A stretch of 64,000 nucleotides of DNA from Dryobates pubescens (lineage: Eukaryota; Chordata; Aves; Piciformes; Picidae), in NCBI RefSeq assembly GCF_014839835.1, contig NC_071627.1, positions 4,775,001-4,839,000 of the forward strand, given 5' to 3'. Numbering within the stretch: position 1 is the first letter of the stretch; the number at the start of each line of letters is the position of its first letter. Made by a program: the position numbers and the translations under genes. Under the pieces are notes generated by a model. That model was not told the origin of the DNA. It saw only the letters and a program-made list of their open reading frames with translations, and did no database searches. Shown here in pieces: positions 46,968-57,619 of this stretch.

Positions 46968-47134
46968 GTGGAGACCTCGAGCGATGGGGAAGACTTCTCT
47001 TTCGAGATTTCTCCCTGACACCCTGCTTTGGTGCACGAAGAGAGCACCTGAAAGCAGCAAAGCCCAAAGCAGCAGCGCCAGCCAGAAGCAGAGGAATCAT
47101 TCCCGCTGCCGACGCTGGGTGGCGGTGTTGACCA
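46968..47134 (+). promoter_or_regulatory. U6 promoter: conserved shoulder and CSE
   Basis: CSE at 47102-47134 (cccgctgccgacgctgggtg, gcggtgttgacca), 249 bp before the start codon, with the shared upstream shoulder. Confidence 0.72.
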
Positions 47135-47350
47135 CGGACCGGCAGCTTCCTCTGACCGCCCCGCCTCGGCAGCACCGGCACACAAAACCAGCCGACATAG
47201 CCGCTCCCAAACGGCAGAGGGGAACGCAGCCGGGCTGCTCGGGGGCTCGCAGACCTTCACCGCCATCCCTGGCAAACACTGTTCAGCCTGGAAAGCTGAT
47301 TCCAAATGTCGGGAAGCCGGGAGGACGCTGTCTGGCTTTTGGGGAGAGGA

Positions 47351-49747
47351 ATGGCGTGGAACGGCAGAAGGAGCGGAGGCAGCCTCAGGCAAGTGATTTT
47401 GTTCCTTCTGTGTGTTTGCGTGTGGCAAAGCGGGGCCGAAAGCCTCCGCTATTCTCTGGCGGAGGAGATGGAGAGGGACTCCTTTGTGGGCAATATTGCC
47501 CAGGACCTGGGGCTTACCCCGAGCCAGCTGGCAGCTCGCAAGGCGCGCGTTGTGTCCGAGGGGAACCAGCAGCTTTTCCGCCTCAACCCGAGCACCGGAG
47601 TGCTGACGGCCAAGGAGTCTCTGGACAGAGAAGAGATCTGTCCTCAGAGTGAGACATGTACACTCCTCTTTAAGGTGTTATTTGACAACCCGTTGCAGCT
47701 GATTCGAGGGGAGGTGGAGGTTCTTGATGTGAACGACAATTCCCCAGTGTTCCCGGAGAAGGAGATGATTTTAGAGATTCCGGAAACGACATCTCCCGGG
47801 TCCCGTTTCCCTTTAGAAAGTGCCCGTGACAAGGACGTGGGCAGCAACGGCTTGCAGAATTACAGCCTCGAGTCCAATTCTCATTTTTCCCTTGCTCTCA
47901 ATACAATGAATGACGGAGTAAAATATGCAGAGCTCGTCTTAGATCGGCACCTGGACCGCGAAGAGGAGTCGAAACTGAATTTACTCCTCACTGCCACTGA
48001 TGGGGGCTCGCCACCCAAGTCAGGCACTGCTCAGATCCGGATCGTGGTCCTGGATATCAATGACAACACCCCGATGTTTAGCCGGGAGATATATGAGGTG
48101 CGCTTGGCCGAGAACAGCCCCCCGGGGCAGCTGGTGATGAGAGTCTCAGCCACAGATCCTGATGAAGGGTCCAACGGTAAAGTGCAGTACGCCTTCACTA
48201 AGTCATCTGAAGGGTCCCGGCAGCTTTTCGAGCTGAACTCTGACACGGGGGAGATTCGGGTGGCAGGCATCCTGGACTTCGAGGAAATGAAAAAGCACGA
48301 GATGATGGTGAAAGCCACTGATGGCGGGGGTCTCTCTGTGCATTGTAAAGTGCAGGTGGAGGTGGTGGATGTGAACGACAACGCCCCGGAGATACAGCTG
48401 ACCTCACACACTGCATCCATTCCCGAGGACGCTCCGCCACGCACCCTGGTGACCCTCTTCAGCGTGCGGGACCGCGACGCCGGTGACAACGGCAGGACAG
48501 AGTGCACCATCGATGGGGACTTGCCCTTCACTCTCACCCCCACTTTCGACGATTACTACGAGCTGAGAACCAACGCGGCGCTGGACAGGGAGACGACGGC
48601 AGAGTATAACATCAGCATCCGAGCGACGGACTGGGGCCCGCGGCGCCTGAGCTCTCGGCAGAGCCTGTGGGTGCAGGTGTCGGACGTGAACGACAACGCC
48701 CCCGCCTTCAGCCAGGAGCTCTACAGCATGTGGGTGACGGAGAACAACAGCCCCATGGTGCGCATCGGCAGCGTGCAGGCCAGCGACGCGGACGCGGGCA
48801 GCAACGCGCGCGTGCAGTACGCGCTGGTGCGTGAGGAGGGCGAGGAGCAGCCGGCGGTGTCGGTGAGCTCGGAGAGCGGCGACGTGTACGTGGTGCGCTC
48901 GCTGGACTACGAGCGGGTGCGCGCCTTGGAGGTGTGGGTGAGCGCGGCCGACGGCGGCTGGCCGGCGCTGAGCGCGCGGGCGCTGCTGCGCGTGCTGGTG
49001 CGCGACGAGAACGACAACGCGCCGGTGGTGCTGCACCCTGGTGCCGAGAGCGGCGCGGGCGCGGGCGAGCTGGTGCCGCGCTGGGCGCCGGCAGGCTACC
49101 TGGTGGCCAAGGTGGTGGCGGTGGACGCGGACGCGGGGCAGAACGCCTGGCTGTCCTACGAGCTGGCCAAGGCCACGGAGCCGGGGCTCTTCCGCCTCGG
49201 GCTGCACAGCGGCGAGCTGCGCACGGCGCGGGCCGTGGCCGAGCGCGACGCGCCCCGACACAGGCTCGTCGTGCTCGTGCGAGACCGCGGCCAGCCGCCG
49301 CGCTCGGCCAGCGCCACCCTCGCCATCGCCCTGCTCCACGACTTCTCCGACGCCCATGTGCGCCTCAGCCAGGACGCGCCGCCCGCCGAGCCCGACGACA
49401 CGCTCACTCTCTACCTCATCGCCTGCCTGGCCTGCGTCTCGGCGCTCTGCCTGGCCACCGGCCTGGCCGCCCTGCTCATGAAGCTGCGGCGGGACAGGCG
49501 GAAGCACGACGAGCCCTTGCCCACCTTCCCGACAGCTGTCGTCGAGAGCGATGCGGGCTCCCTGCCCCGCAGCCTTGTGTACGACGTGTGCTTGGCCACC
49601 GGCACCCTGAGCAGCGACTTTCACTTCCTCGGTCCGCTCTTGCCCTGCTTCCCTGCCGGGATGCCCCCCGGCGGTGCCCCACAGCGGAGCTCCCTGTGCT
49701 CGCAAGAGGTGTCCAGAGTCGCGGAAGGAGTCGACTGTGCTGCACAG
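47351..49747 (+). CDS. Clustered protocadherin U6, ectodomain exon
   Basis: 799 codons from ATG 47351 (MAWNGRRSGG); an alternative ATG is at 47306 (MSGSREDAVW). Domain order as U1. EC1 has LLFKVLFDNPLQ. EC2 has NYSLESNSHFSLALNTMNDG and DRHLDREEESKLNLL, with the linker DINDN. EC3 has TKSSEGSRQLFELNSDTGE, close to U7. EC4 begins TPTFDDYYEL. The juxtamembrane class is RRKHDEPLP with AVVESD. Ends MPPGGAPQRSSLCSQEVSR...; donor CAG|GTGAGG, phase 0. Read-through would add only intron-encoded residues. Confidence 0.95.
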
Positions 49748-50404
49748 GTGAGGAACCGCAGCCGAGATGAGGGCGAGCCGGGACAGGGCAGCACTGGGAA
49801 AGGGGTTGAAGCCTGGGGGTTAGGGGCGTTGGTGTTTTGGAGATGATGTTTAGAGAGCCACCGATATACGAGGAGGTTAGAGAAAGCCACTGTGATGACT
49901 TTCCATGAGAAGCAGGGGTGTATCATCTTCTCCCTAATTGCTGACTTAGCGCAGGTCTGTGCAGCCACCTCCATGCCATTACTATTTGCCTAAGATCAAG
50001 TTCGTGTTACCATAGAATCAGTCAGCTGTACCGTGAGATGGTGGTGAAGCAGTGTTTTGGATATGTCAGCCACCACTGTACATCCTATCCATGCACTGAG
50101 TAGCAGGTGTACTGTTTATGAATAAATTGTTGCAGGTTTTTGTACTCTTACCATCTTAACTTATACCATCAGACATAACAAATGTTTGCAGCAGTCTTTT
50201 TATGATATCTGCAGTGGAGGGTAGTTTCTTGCTTTAGTTATTCTGTTTCAGGTCAGAGAGCCAGCACCTGCTCCAATGTCCTCTTTGGCTCTAGGTAAAG
50301 AAGCATAGTGTCACAGATGCAGTGGGGTTGGTTATGCCCCTAAGCTTCTTGTTGATGTCTGCTTGCCTTCCATATCCAAATTATAACTCTTCTCTTCTTT
50401 GTAG
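49748..50404 (+). other. Intron 1 of U6
   Basis: 657 nt ending in acceptor tctcttctttgtag. Contains the shared aggaggttagagaaagccac block and pre-exon-2 block. No gene seen. Confidence 0.7.
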
Positions 50405-50524
50405 GGTGGAGCTCCTCTCTCTGAAGACAGAGGTCCCAGACCTGCAGAAGTGGTGTGTGCTGCAAACAGTAGGGTGGATCTAAACATCAGTTCTGATCAA
50501 AACCCTTGGCTCACCCATCAGTGA
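50405..50524 (+). CDS. U6 private cytoplasmic exon 2
   Basis: Phase-0 exon of 39 codons, GGAPLSEDRGPRPAEVVCAA then VDLNISSDQNPWLTHQ, TGA (50522-50524). Here 4 bases are missing after the stop region, so the donor reads CA|GTGAGG (intron from 50521); the overlap of donor and stop is kept. Confidence 0.72.
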   Translation, partial: GGAPLSEDRGPRPAEVVCAANSRVDLNISSDQNPWLTHQ

Positions 50525-50866
50525 GGAGAAAGACAAGCTTGTCTGTCTTTATCAGCTTAGATTCTCACAGGGAAAAGAGAGGAAAGAGGCTAAACATCCA
50601 CCAATAAAGCACCCGAGAGATAGAAGTCTTCTCTGAGAGAGAGAGCAAAACCCCTCTCTTTTTATGCAGTTATGTATTCATGTAGATATTTGTAACTGTG
50701 ACAGGGATGGAGGATGTGGACTGTGTTGCATGTTGATTACATTGATATTTTGTGTATGATTGTGAGAGTGCTGCTGCTTCTGGGCCCAAGTTTTCCCAAC
50801 ATTACCCTTTTTGGTGTATTCAGTCCTAAGGAGAGGGCTCTGTAACAATGTCTTAATTACCTGCAG

Positions 50867-50945
50867 TCTGGTCAATCCCAGGCAAACAGATCTTCAGCAG
50901 AACTCAGTGGTGTTTGCAATGGGATTTCTTAATAACAGGCAGTAG
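50867..50945 (+). CDS. U6 putative exon 3, early stop
   Basis: Acceptor ttacctgcag and the expected phase: H-LVNPRQTDLQQNSVVFAM then GFLNNRQ and TAG (50943-50945), where other copies have AAG. 25 residues if used. Confidence 0.35.
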
Positions 50946-51372
50946 CTGATTACACCAGAAACAGCTGACATTGGCACACTTCTCCTGTTTGAGCAGGTCC
51001 TCACACGTTCTCCTTACTCTAAAGAGTGGGCTTGGAACAATATATGCTTCAACTTCATACTATGAAGTTGAAATGTACATTCAAGTTTTTTTCTTTGTTT
51101 GGGCTTTTTGAAGGGAGGGTTGGTTGGGGGTGGTTTGGTTTGGTTTTGGTGGTTTGGGGTTTTTTAGTATGATGGTGGAGAATTAAAAGCTTCCTCTGTG
51201 GTTTTGCAGTAAAATTGTGTAAAATATTTTCTATGATCTTAAGGCACTGTAGACTATAAGGCATCAGGAGGCTTTCTGTTTTGCTTTCATTAACCGGTAA
51301 TGATATATAAAGTCCTGTGATATTTGCTGTCACTACACACCTTTAAGTGTCAAATGTCTGATGATAGAAAAC

Positions 51373-51378
51373 AATAAA
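51373..51378 (+). terminator. Conserved distal poly(A) signal, U6
   Basis: AATAAA in aaacaataaaatctacttgg, followed by gagtgtgctgtctgg. Confidence 0.55.
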
Positions 51379-51717
51379 ATCTACTTGGATCTCCCTCAGC
51401 TGAGTGTGCTGTCTGGAATATCACTTGTCACAGACATGCTTGAGAAAATCGCCTTCTCAAGAGCAGGATTTTGGGAAGAAATCCAAGCCTTGGGAGTGGA
51501 TTTTACTGAGGGAAAAACAGAGCAACCTGGAAATAGGCCACTCTCAGAAGCTGGAACAAAGTGGACTGCTCCCAGCCAGAGAGATTGTGAATTAGAGCAA
51601 CAATCTTCGTCTGTTTCAGAAACCCATGATCAGTGCTGTGCTTTATGGACCAGCTCACTCTGGATGCTGGACACCCATAACTATGCACAACTTGTTCAGC
51701 TAAACAGCCTAAAATCT
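51379..51717. other. U6-U7 spacer, unit-shared block
   Basis: Paralogous to the sequence after U2 and U3. No gene seen. Confidence 0.5.
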
Positions 51718-51850
51718 TCATCTGACCTCGTTTCCAGAGATCACAGAATTCCACAGTTTCTTCTTGAGCTCCACAAGTTGTTTCATGTTCAGCCAAGCTG
51801 AGCTTCTGTCCCATTTGCTTGACACAGTGGAATTGCCTGGTAATAGACTA
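51718..51850 (-). repeat. CR1 LINE fragment, minus strand
   Basis: Matches 19245-19370 after U2 (ttgagctccacaagttgttt, 'cccatttgcttgacac'); shared by descent. Confidence 0.55.
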
Positions 51851-53430
51851 GAACTCTGCAGAAGTGTGAAAACATGGTCATCGTCTTTGGGTGGGTGGCA
51901 GGGGAAATCCACAAGTTCCTTCAAAGGATTTTGCCTGAATCAAAACAACTTGGGGTGGTGCCGTTGAGTTTGTTCTCATCTATGCTTTTTCCAACTTCAG
52001 AGGGTTCTTGATGGAAGTGGAAACTTGTCTTGATATAATTTTCTGGGTTTGTATCAGAGGACTTGCCTTCTCCATTTTGTCCTCTCTCCTGCTCTGTGAA
52101 CTGTGTTTGAGCCTTATCTTACCTGTTCCTCTTCAGAAGGACTGGCACTCCAGGTATAATTATGGATCGTTTGAATGCAGGTGTGTGGCATGGAATATTG
52201 GGAAATGCTCCTGCTGTGTTTTGCTGCAGTTCCAAAGTGTAACATTGGAAAGAGAGATCCTCTTGTTTGTGAAAGTGAAATAAAGAGAACAGCTGAAGGC
52301 CTTGTGTGGAGACAGGGGTCTGTGTAGAGATGTTGTTTCTGGGAAAGCTCTGTGAACATGCTCAAAAAGCTGGGAGGTTTTTTCTCCTGTTATTCCATGG
52401 CTGAGGTAAGGGTGAGCAGGTCCATTCCTTCCGGTTGGAGATGAGGCCTATAGTGCATTGAGGACAATTGTTTGGAGCAGGGAATTCCTGGCAGGCCTCT
52501 GTAGGTCTTCCAAGCACTGAGCTTTTGCCTGTGACAGCGCCCAGTTCTACTCAGCTCATGGGAAAGTTGCCCCAACAAGAACTGGGACCCTAGGTGTGCA
52601 AAGGCCTGTGCAAAGTAGCGAGGTGAGGGGAGTGACCTTTCCAAGCCTCCCAATAGTTCCCCTTCCACATGGCAATGTTAAAGTTGTTATAGAAGTGTTT
52701 GGGAAAATGCTCCCACCAAGTAGCGAGGTTCACACTGGAGTCTTGTGCTTTCTAACCCCCTTTTCAGAGGGGAGTGTACATGTGACTGGATCCAGTTGAC
52801 TCCCCTGATTGTAAAGGAGAGTTTAGAATCAAAGTTCTGGCACAGAGTCATTTTCTTTCAGCTTTGCCTTTTCCCCTTCTAGGAAGGACCCCCTGAATGT
52901 TTCCCTTTGCCTTTAAGGCCTCACAATCTCTTTCACAAGGTATTCACCTGCCTGTCCATGTAACATGCCTGGACTTCGTATACAACCAGCTTGTTTAGTA
53001 GCTATTCTTCATCTCAATGACTACAGTAACATCTTTTGAGTTTTCTTTACTCATGAAGTTTCATCCTCCTCAAGCCTTACCTAGGAGGCAACTGGGTCTT
53101 GTCTGTCTTCTGATGACTTCAGATGGAACAGTTTCTCTCTCTCTTTCAGGGTCTTTTCCTTGAATAAGAGGTTTGGTCCAGTTTATAGTAGTGTAGCTCA
53201 AGATTCCCAGTACTTCTCCATTTTGACAACATTCAAGTTAAGGTTTGGAAACTGAGGCCTCAGCTCCCCACTCTCACAGCTAGGCACAGTCACTCATGCT
53301 GAGCTAAGCAAAACAAATTTCTTTTCAACCTAATTTTAAGCAAATACCATTCATTCTACTGTTCTACAAGTGAATAATTTTTCATCCCAAACAGTCCTCC
53401 CTTTATTTAATCAGCATACCTGATAACATT
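51851..53430. other. U6-U7 spacer, block B
   Basis: Block B as before U2, U3 and U5 (ttcctcttcagaaggactgg at 52125; 'gtgactggatccagttgac' at 52782). No gene seen. Confidence 0.5.
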
Positions 53431-55420
53431 GTAGCTGGAGTCCCCTCATTGTCTCAACATTCCTACTCCTAGCCAGCAGTCTCACATATATTATCTATTA
53501 TGAGTGACAGTGTTATCCAGCACAAGAAGACTGTCACAGGATTGAGCATTAAGGATTCCCATGGCTGCTGCTGACCACCCAAACAGACTGTGCCACCAAC
53601 AGAGTTTTTTGTCTTTTTTATAATCTCTCCAAAGCATGATGTATTTCTTGTGCACTATATTTTATGGTGTTCAGGGGACTTTGTCCACAATTTCACATAT
53701 ATGCTTTTGTAGTTGATGCAGGTCACTATCTTGTAGCAGCTTTCTTACAGATTCATTTCAATGGAGGTAGGCAATGAATCCTTCACCAGGACACAAATGG
53801 AACACTGGGACTGGTAGAAAGTAGCAGGAGCTTGATAATTTAAAACACTGATGTAACAGTACTGTTTCAGGGACTTCACTGGCATGGAAATAACAAATAT
53901 TCCTTCAGTGTCAAGACAAATGTTCTGGGCTCCAATCATAGGATGTTAGGGGTAGGAACAGTCCTTCAAAGATGATCAAGTCCAACCCCCCTGCCAGAGC
54001 AGGACCATAGAGTCCAGAACAGATTGTATAGGAACACATTCAGATGAGTCTTGAAAGTCTTCAGAGGAGACAACTCCACAAACTCTCTGGGCAGCCTGCT
54101 CCAGTGGTCTGGGACCCTCACTTTCTTCCTCATGTTCTTCCTCATGTTGAGGTGGAACCTTCTGTGCTGTAGTTTATATCCATTTCCCCTCATCCTGTCA
54201 CAGGGTGCAACTGAGAAGAGCCTGTCCCCTCCCTCTTGGCACCCAGCCCTCAGATATTTATAAACATTTATTAAATCCCCTCTCAGTCTTCTCTTCTCCA
54301 GACTAAAAAGCTCCAGGGCTCTCAGCCTCTCCTCATAGGGAACATGCTCCAGCCCCTTAATCATCCTTGTAGCTCTCCATTGGACCCTCTCCAGCAGATC
54401 CATGTACCAATCATGCTTCAGAATTCAATCATCTATGTCAATTGTTTACCATTTATCTTCTTCTCAATGGGCTTACACTCTGTGTTCTGTCAGATACAGT
54501 GCAGTTTTCCCATGATTGAAGTTGAATGTCATGATGAGATCTATAGTAGAAGTACAGATGCTTTGGATGTTGCTAATACAAAAGTCACAGCCCTTTAATT
54601 GAAGGGATTGTGAGTAAAATGAACTAAATACCACCACAGTTGCAAACCCCTTTTGATTTTAGTTACATTATCCTGAATTACTTTTCAGATTGTGGTGGGG
54701 AAAAGGTCTTCCTCTACTTCTGTTGTTATTACTGCCTCTGTAAACTGCATCCAGAAGTACAACTGCCTACAGCTATGAGTTAATGTAATCTTGTTTTGCA
54801 CTATTCCAAGTGCATCTATAATCAGCTGGTTAATTCTCCACATCTGAGCCATCACATCCACTATGAGACACTCATTAGCCCCTAAATTTAATTGAGAGGA
54901 TCTTCAATGTTGTTTCATTTCATCGATCTGGTTCAGTTTCTTCTTTCACAGCATTTACACTGTTAAGTATTCCAAGTCCTGTTCCTAACCCTGAGAGAAT
55001 ACCACATTTCACTTGTTTGACCACGCTCAGAGGTTTCCCATGTGGCCACCTTGTGGGAGGCATACCTGTGAATGGGGGACAGGTTGGCTTCATGAAGGCA
55101 ACATGTACCTGCATGAACAACTTGCTCACTTTAAAGACCATTTAAACAACACTTGTTGATGAATCATATTTTTAATAGCATACAGTCCAGATTCTGATAT
55201 TTGTGGGGTTAGCTTCTCTATTTTCAAGGGAGCTGCAGCTCATATCATAGTAGTTGGAGAGACAGTTGTCATTCCTGGTGTGGTTGACAATACAGTTGTC
55301 ACTCACATCACAATTTTACAGGGTACGTTGGTAACCACTCTCTTAGTCGTGACTCTGGGAAACTTCTCATAACATCTAAAGTCTACTGTTGCACAGCAGT
55401 AATTTTAGTCAAAACATTGT
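53431..55420 (-). mobile_element. Retroviral env fossil, minus strand
   Basis: Minus-strand translations resemble the transmembrane part of avian retroviral envelope proteins: a GLGTGLGILNS-type segment near 54970-55010 and, further along, a region near 53580-53640 typical of the end of the ectodomain. The fossil is broken many times and is interrupted by a CR1 at 53935-54420. No gag, pol or LTR recognised nearby. Boundaries approximate. Confidence 0.5.
53935..54420 (-). repeat. CR1 LINE, minus strand, inside env fossil
   Basis: Inverted CR1 3' end (ggatgttaggggtaggaac, 'gatgatcaagtccaaccccc') to about 54420. Confidence 0.85.
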
Positions 55421-55424
55421 GGTT

Positions 55425-55545
55425 TTTCTTTCCACTGGCTTGTTCCACAGGAATTAAATCTTGCATGGTCTTTTGCATGACATGTAAAACAATATGTGGA
55501 AAAAAAAACCCACTAGGGTGATGTATGATAGAAACAGCATGTTTT
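55425..55545. repeat. Direct repeat of U7 promoter-upstream sequence, copy 1
   Basis: tttccactggcttgttccac ... gtatgatagaaacagcat; matches 57100-57213, immediately upstream of the U7 promoter shoulder. Confidence 0.8.
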
Positions 55546-56274
55546 CCTGTTTTCCTGTGGAACAGATTGTCTCCCCCAGCTGATGCCTTGAATGTGTTTG
55601 TGCTTCAGCATTTGGTGTAGCTCTCCTGAAAAATAAAATCCCTTGGGCTGGGATCAGAGCTGTCACAGCTGTCATCAGAGAAAGTTCAAGAACTGATTGT
55701 ATTTGAAATCACTGCAAAGACACAAAGCATCCAGGCAGCTGGGAAGGGCCTTGCACTGCCTTTGCAGCACCTCATAGGATGTTTGCGACAATTATGAGGG
55801 GAAATGAAGATGTGCAAAAACCTGAGTCGTGTTTAGTGTGAGGTTTAGAGCTGGGGTATGTTGTGGTGGTGGTGGGGCATTGTCTGGGTACTGTGGCATG
55901 GAGTAGGACCTTGGCATGCACCCCTAGGACTGAAAGCCTGACTGGGGAAGAGTGTTGCCTGAGGAAATAGAGATGCTGGGCAGAACACAATGTGTGTCAT
56001 TAGGGAGGAAATGGACAATATCTGCCTAGCTTTGAAAATCCAGTTTCTATGTCATAGAAGATGCCAGAAGAAAATCTTGAGAAGTGTCCCCATGCACAGT
56101 GCTACTGGCCCAGGATCCTCTCTGGTCTTCCAGATATTTTATGCATCCTCATGCCTGATTGTTATCTCTGGTGCTATTGCATTTGAAGGTAACTGCCACA
56201 CACACCTTTAATTGCTTGGTTTTGATCTGTTTTGATCACCTGCCTGGGGTGTTGATTGACAACGAACTGAAGAT
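55546..56274. other. U7 upstream region, partly duplicated
   Basis: 55960-56095 (agagatgctgggcagaacac ... agaaaatcttgagaagtg) resembles 56880-57015, in the same order as the 55425 repeat, so roughly 1 kb upstream of U7 was locally duplicated. No gene seen. Confidence 0.5.
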
Positions 56275-56390
56275 AAGACAATGGCTTAGTTGTTTAGGTG
56301 GGTTGGATTGGTTGATGGGTTGGATGTGATGATTTTGAAGGTCTCTTTCAACCTAGTTTATTCTATTCTACTCTATTCTATTCTAATGTG
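56275..56390 (+). repeat. CR1 3' end, plus strand
   Basis: ggttggatgtgatgattttg aaggtctctttcaacc, then ttctattctattcta-type repeats. Confidence 0.7.
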
Positions 56391-56790
56391 TGGCCAGGTG
56401 GACAGGGAGATCACCTGATCCTGTCTTGAACCAGCAATAGTGTGCCCTGCAGAACCAAGGCAGTAATTCTCTCCCTGTAAATGGCACTGGTGAGGTTGCC
56501 CCTCACAAACTGGGTTCAGTTTTGGGGCCCTGGTAAATGAGCTGGTGGAGCACATCCAGAGAAGGACAATGAAACTGCTGAATGGTCTGGAGCACGAGTG
56601 TGGTGAGGAGTAGCTGAGGGAACTGGGGTTGTTTGCCTTGGAGGAAAGCAGGCTGAGGGTATGCCTTCTTGCTCTCTACAGCTAGCTGAAAGGAGGTTGG
56701 AGCAAGATGGGAGTCAGTCTCATTTTTTTGAAGTAGCAACTGATAGGACAAGAGGAATGGCCTCAGGTTGTGCCAGGAGACATCAAGGTT
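56391..56790 (+). repeat. CR1 LINE, plus strand
   Basis: CR1 body (ttcagttttggggccctgg, 'catccagagaaggacaatgaa', 'gaactggggttgtttgcc'). It lies after the 3' end piece, so it is a separate or rearranged copy. Confidence 0.8.
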
Positions 56791-57099
56791 AGGTACTGCA
56801 TAGCAATGATCTGAGTGGCACAAAATTAAGTCTTGGCACGTTTGTCATGGGGAGAGGTTGACTCTGGGGTTTTCCCTGTGGAAACAGAGATGCCATGTAG
56901 AGCATGGACTGTGTCACTGGTGGGAAAAGAGAGAACATTTGCTTAGCTGGACATCACATTTCCTAGGGCTTGAGATAAAGGATTTCAGTAGAAAATCTTG
57001 GGAATGTGCTTGACTCTCGACCCTTTTGGTTTCTTGCTCTCGGCCCTTTCAGGACCTGCCTTGGTGTTCTCTGTGCTGTTCCTATCAGATGTGAAGACA

Positions 57100-57213
57100 T
57101 CTTTCCACTGGTTTGTTCCACAGGAATTAAATCCTGCATGGTCTTTTGTGTGACATGAAAAACAATATGTGAAAAAAAAAAATAGGGAGATGTATGATAG
57201 AAACAGCATGGCC
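57100..57213. repeat. Direct repeat, copy 2, at U7 promoter
   Basis: See 55425-55545; here followed directly by the unit-shared promoter shoulder. Confidence 0.8.
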
Positions 57214-57223
57214 ATTCTCGTGT

Positions 57224-57400
57224 GGTGGCGAACTCGGGTCATGGGGAAGACTTTGCTATTGGGATTTTTCCCTGGCACCAGATTTTTGCCTCCTCTTTGG
57301 CAAGGAGAAAGCACCTGAAGAAACAAAACTCAAAGCAGCAGAGCCGGCCAGAAAAGGAGGAACCATTCCCGCTGCCGACGCTGGGTGGCGGTGTTGACCA
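57224..57400 (+). promoter_or_regulatory. U7 promoter: conserved shoulder and CSE
   Basis: CSE at 57368-57400 (cccgctgccgacgctgggtg, gcggtgttgacca), 252 bp before the start codon. The shoulder is conserved but block C, present before U2-U6, is missing. Confidence 0.72.
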
Positions 57401-57619
57401 CGAACCGGCAGCTTCCTCTGCCCGCCCCCCCCGGCAGCACCGGCACACAAAAACAGCCGACAGAGCTGCTCGGGAACCGCAGACGGGAACGCAGCCGGAC
57501 TGCTCGGGGGCTTGCAAAAAGCCCTTCTCCTCCATTCCTGACAAACACTGCTCTCCCTGGGACGCTGCTTGCAAATGCCGGCAAGCCGGGAGGACGCTGT
57601 CTGGCTTTTGTGGAGAGGA

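Noticed and set aside
53966-54403. 145-aa minus-strand frame
   Set aside because: It is the CR1 3' region (typical [11 protein letters not shown]-like translation), not a host gene.
54920-55141. Possible domesticated envelope gene
   Set aside because: Only fragments in a broken fossil with a CR1 inside; nothing suggests a maintained gene.
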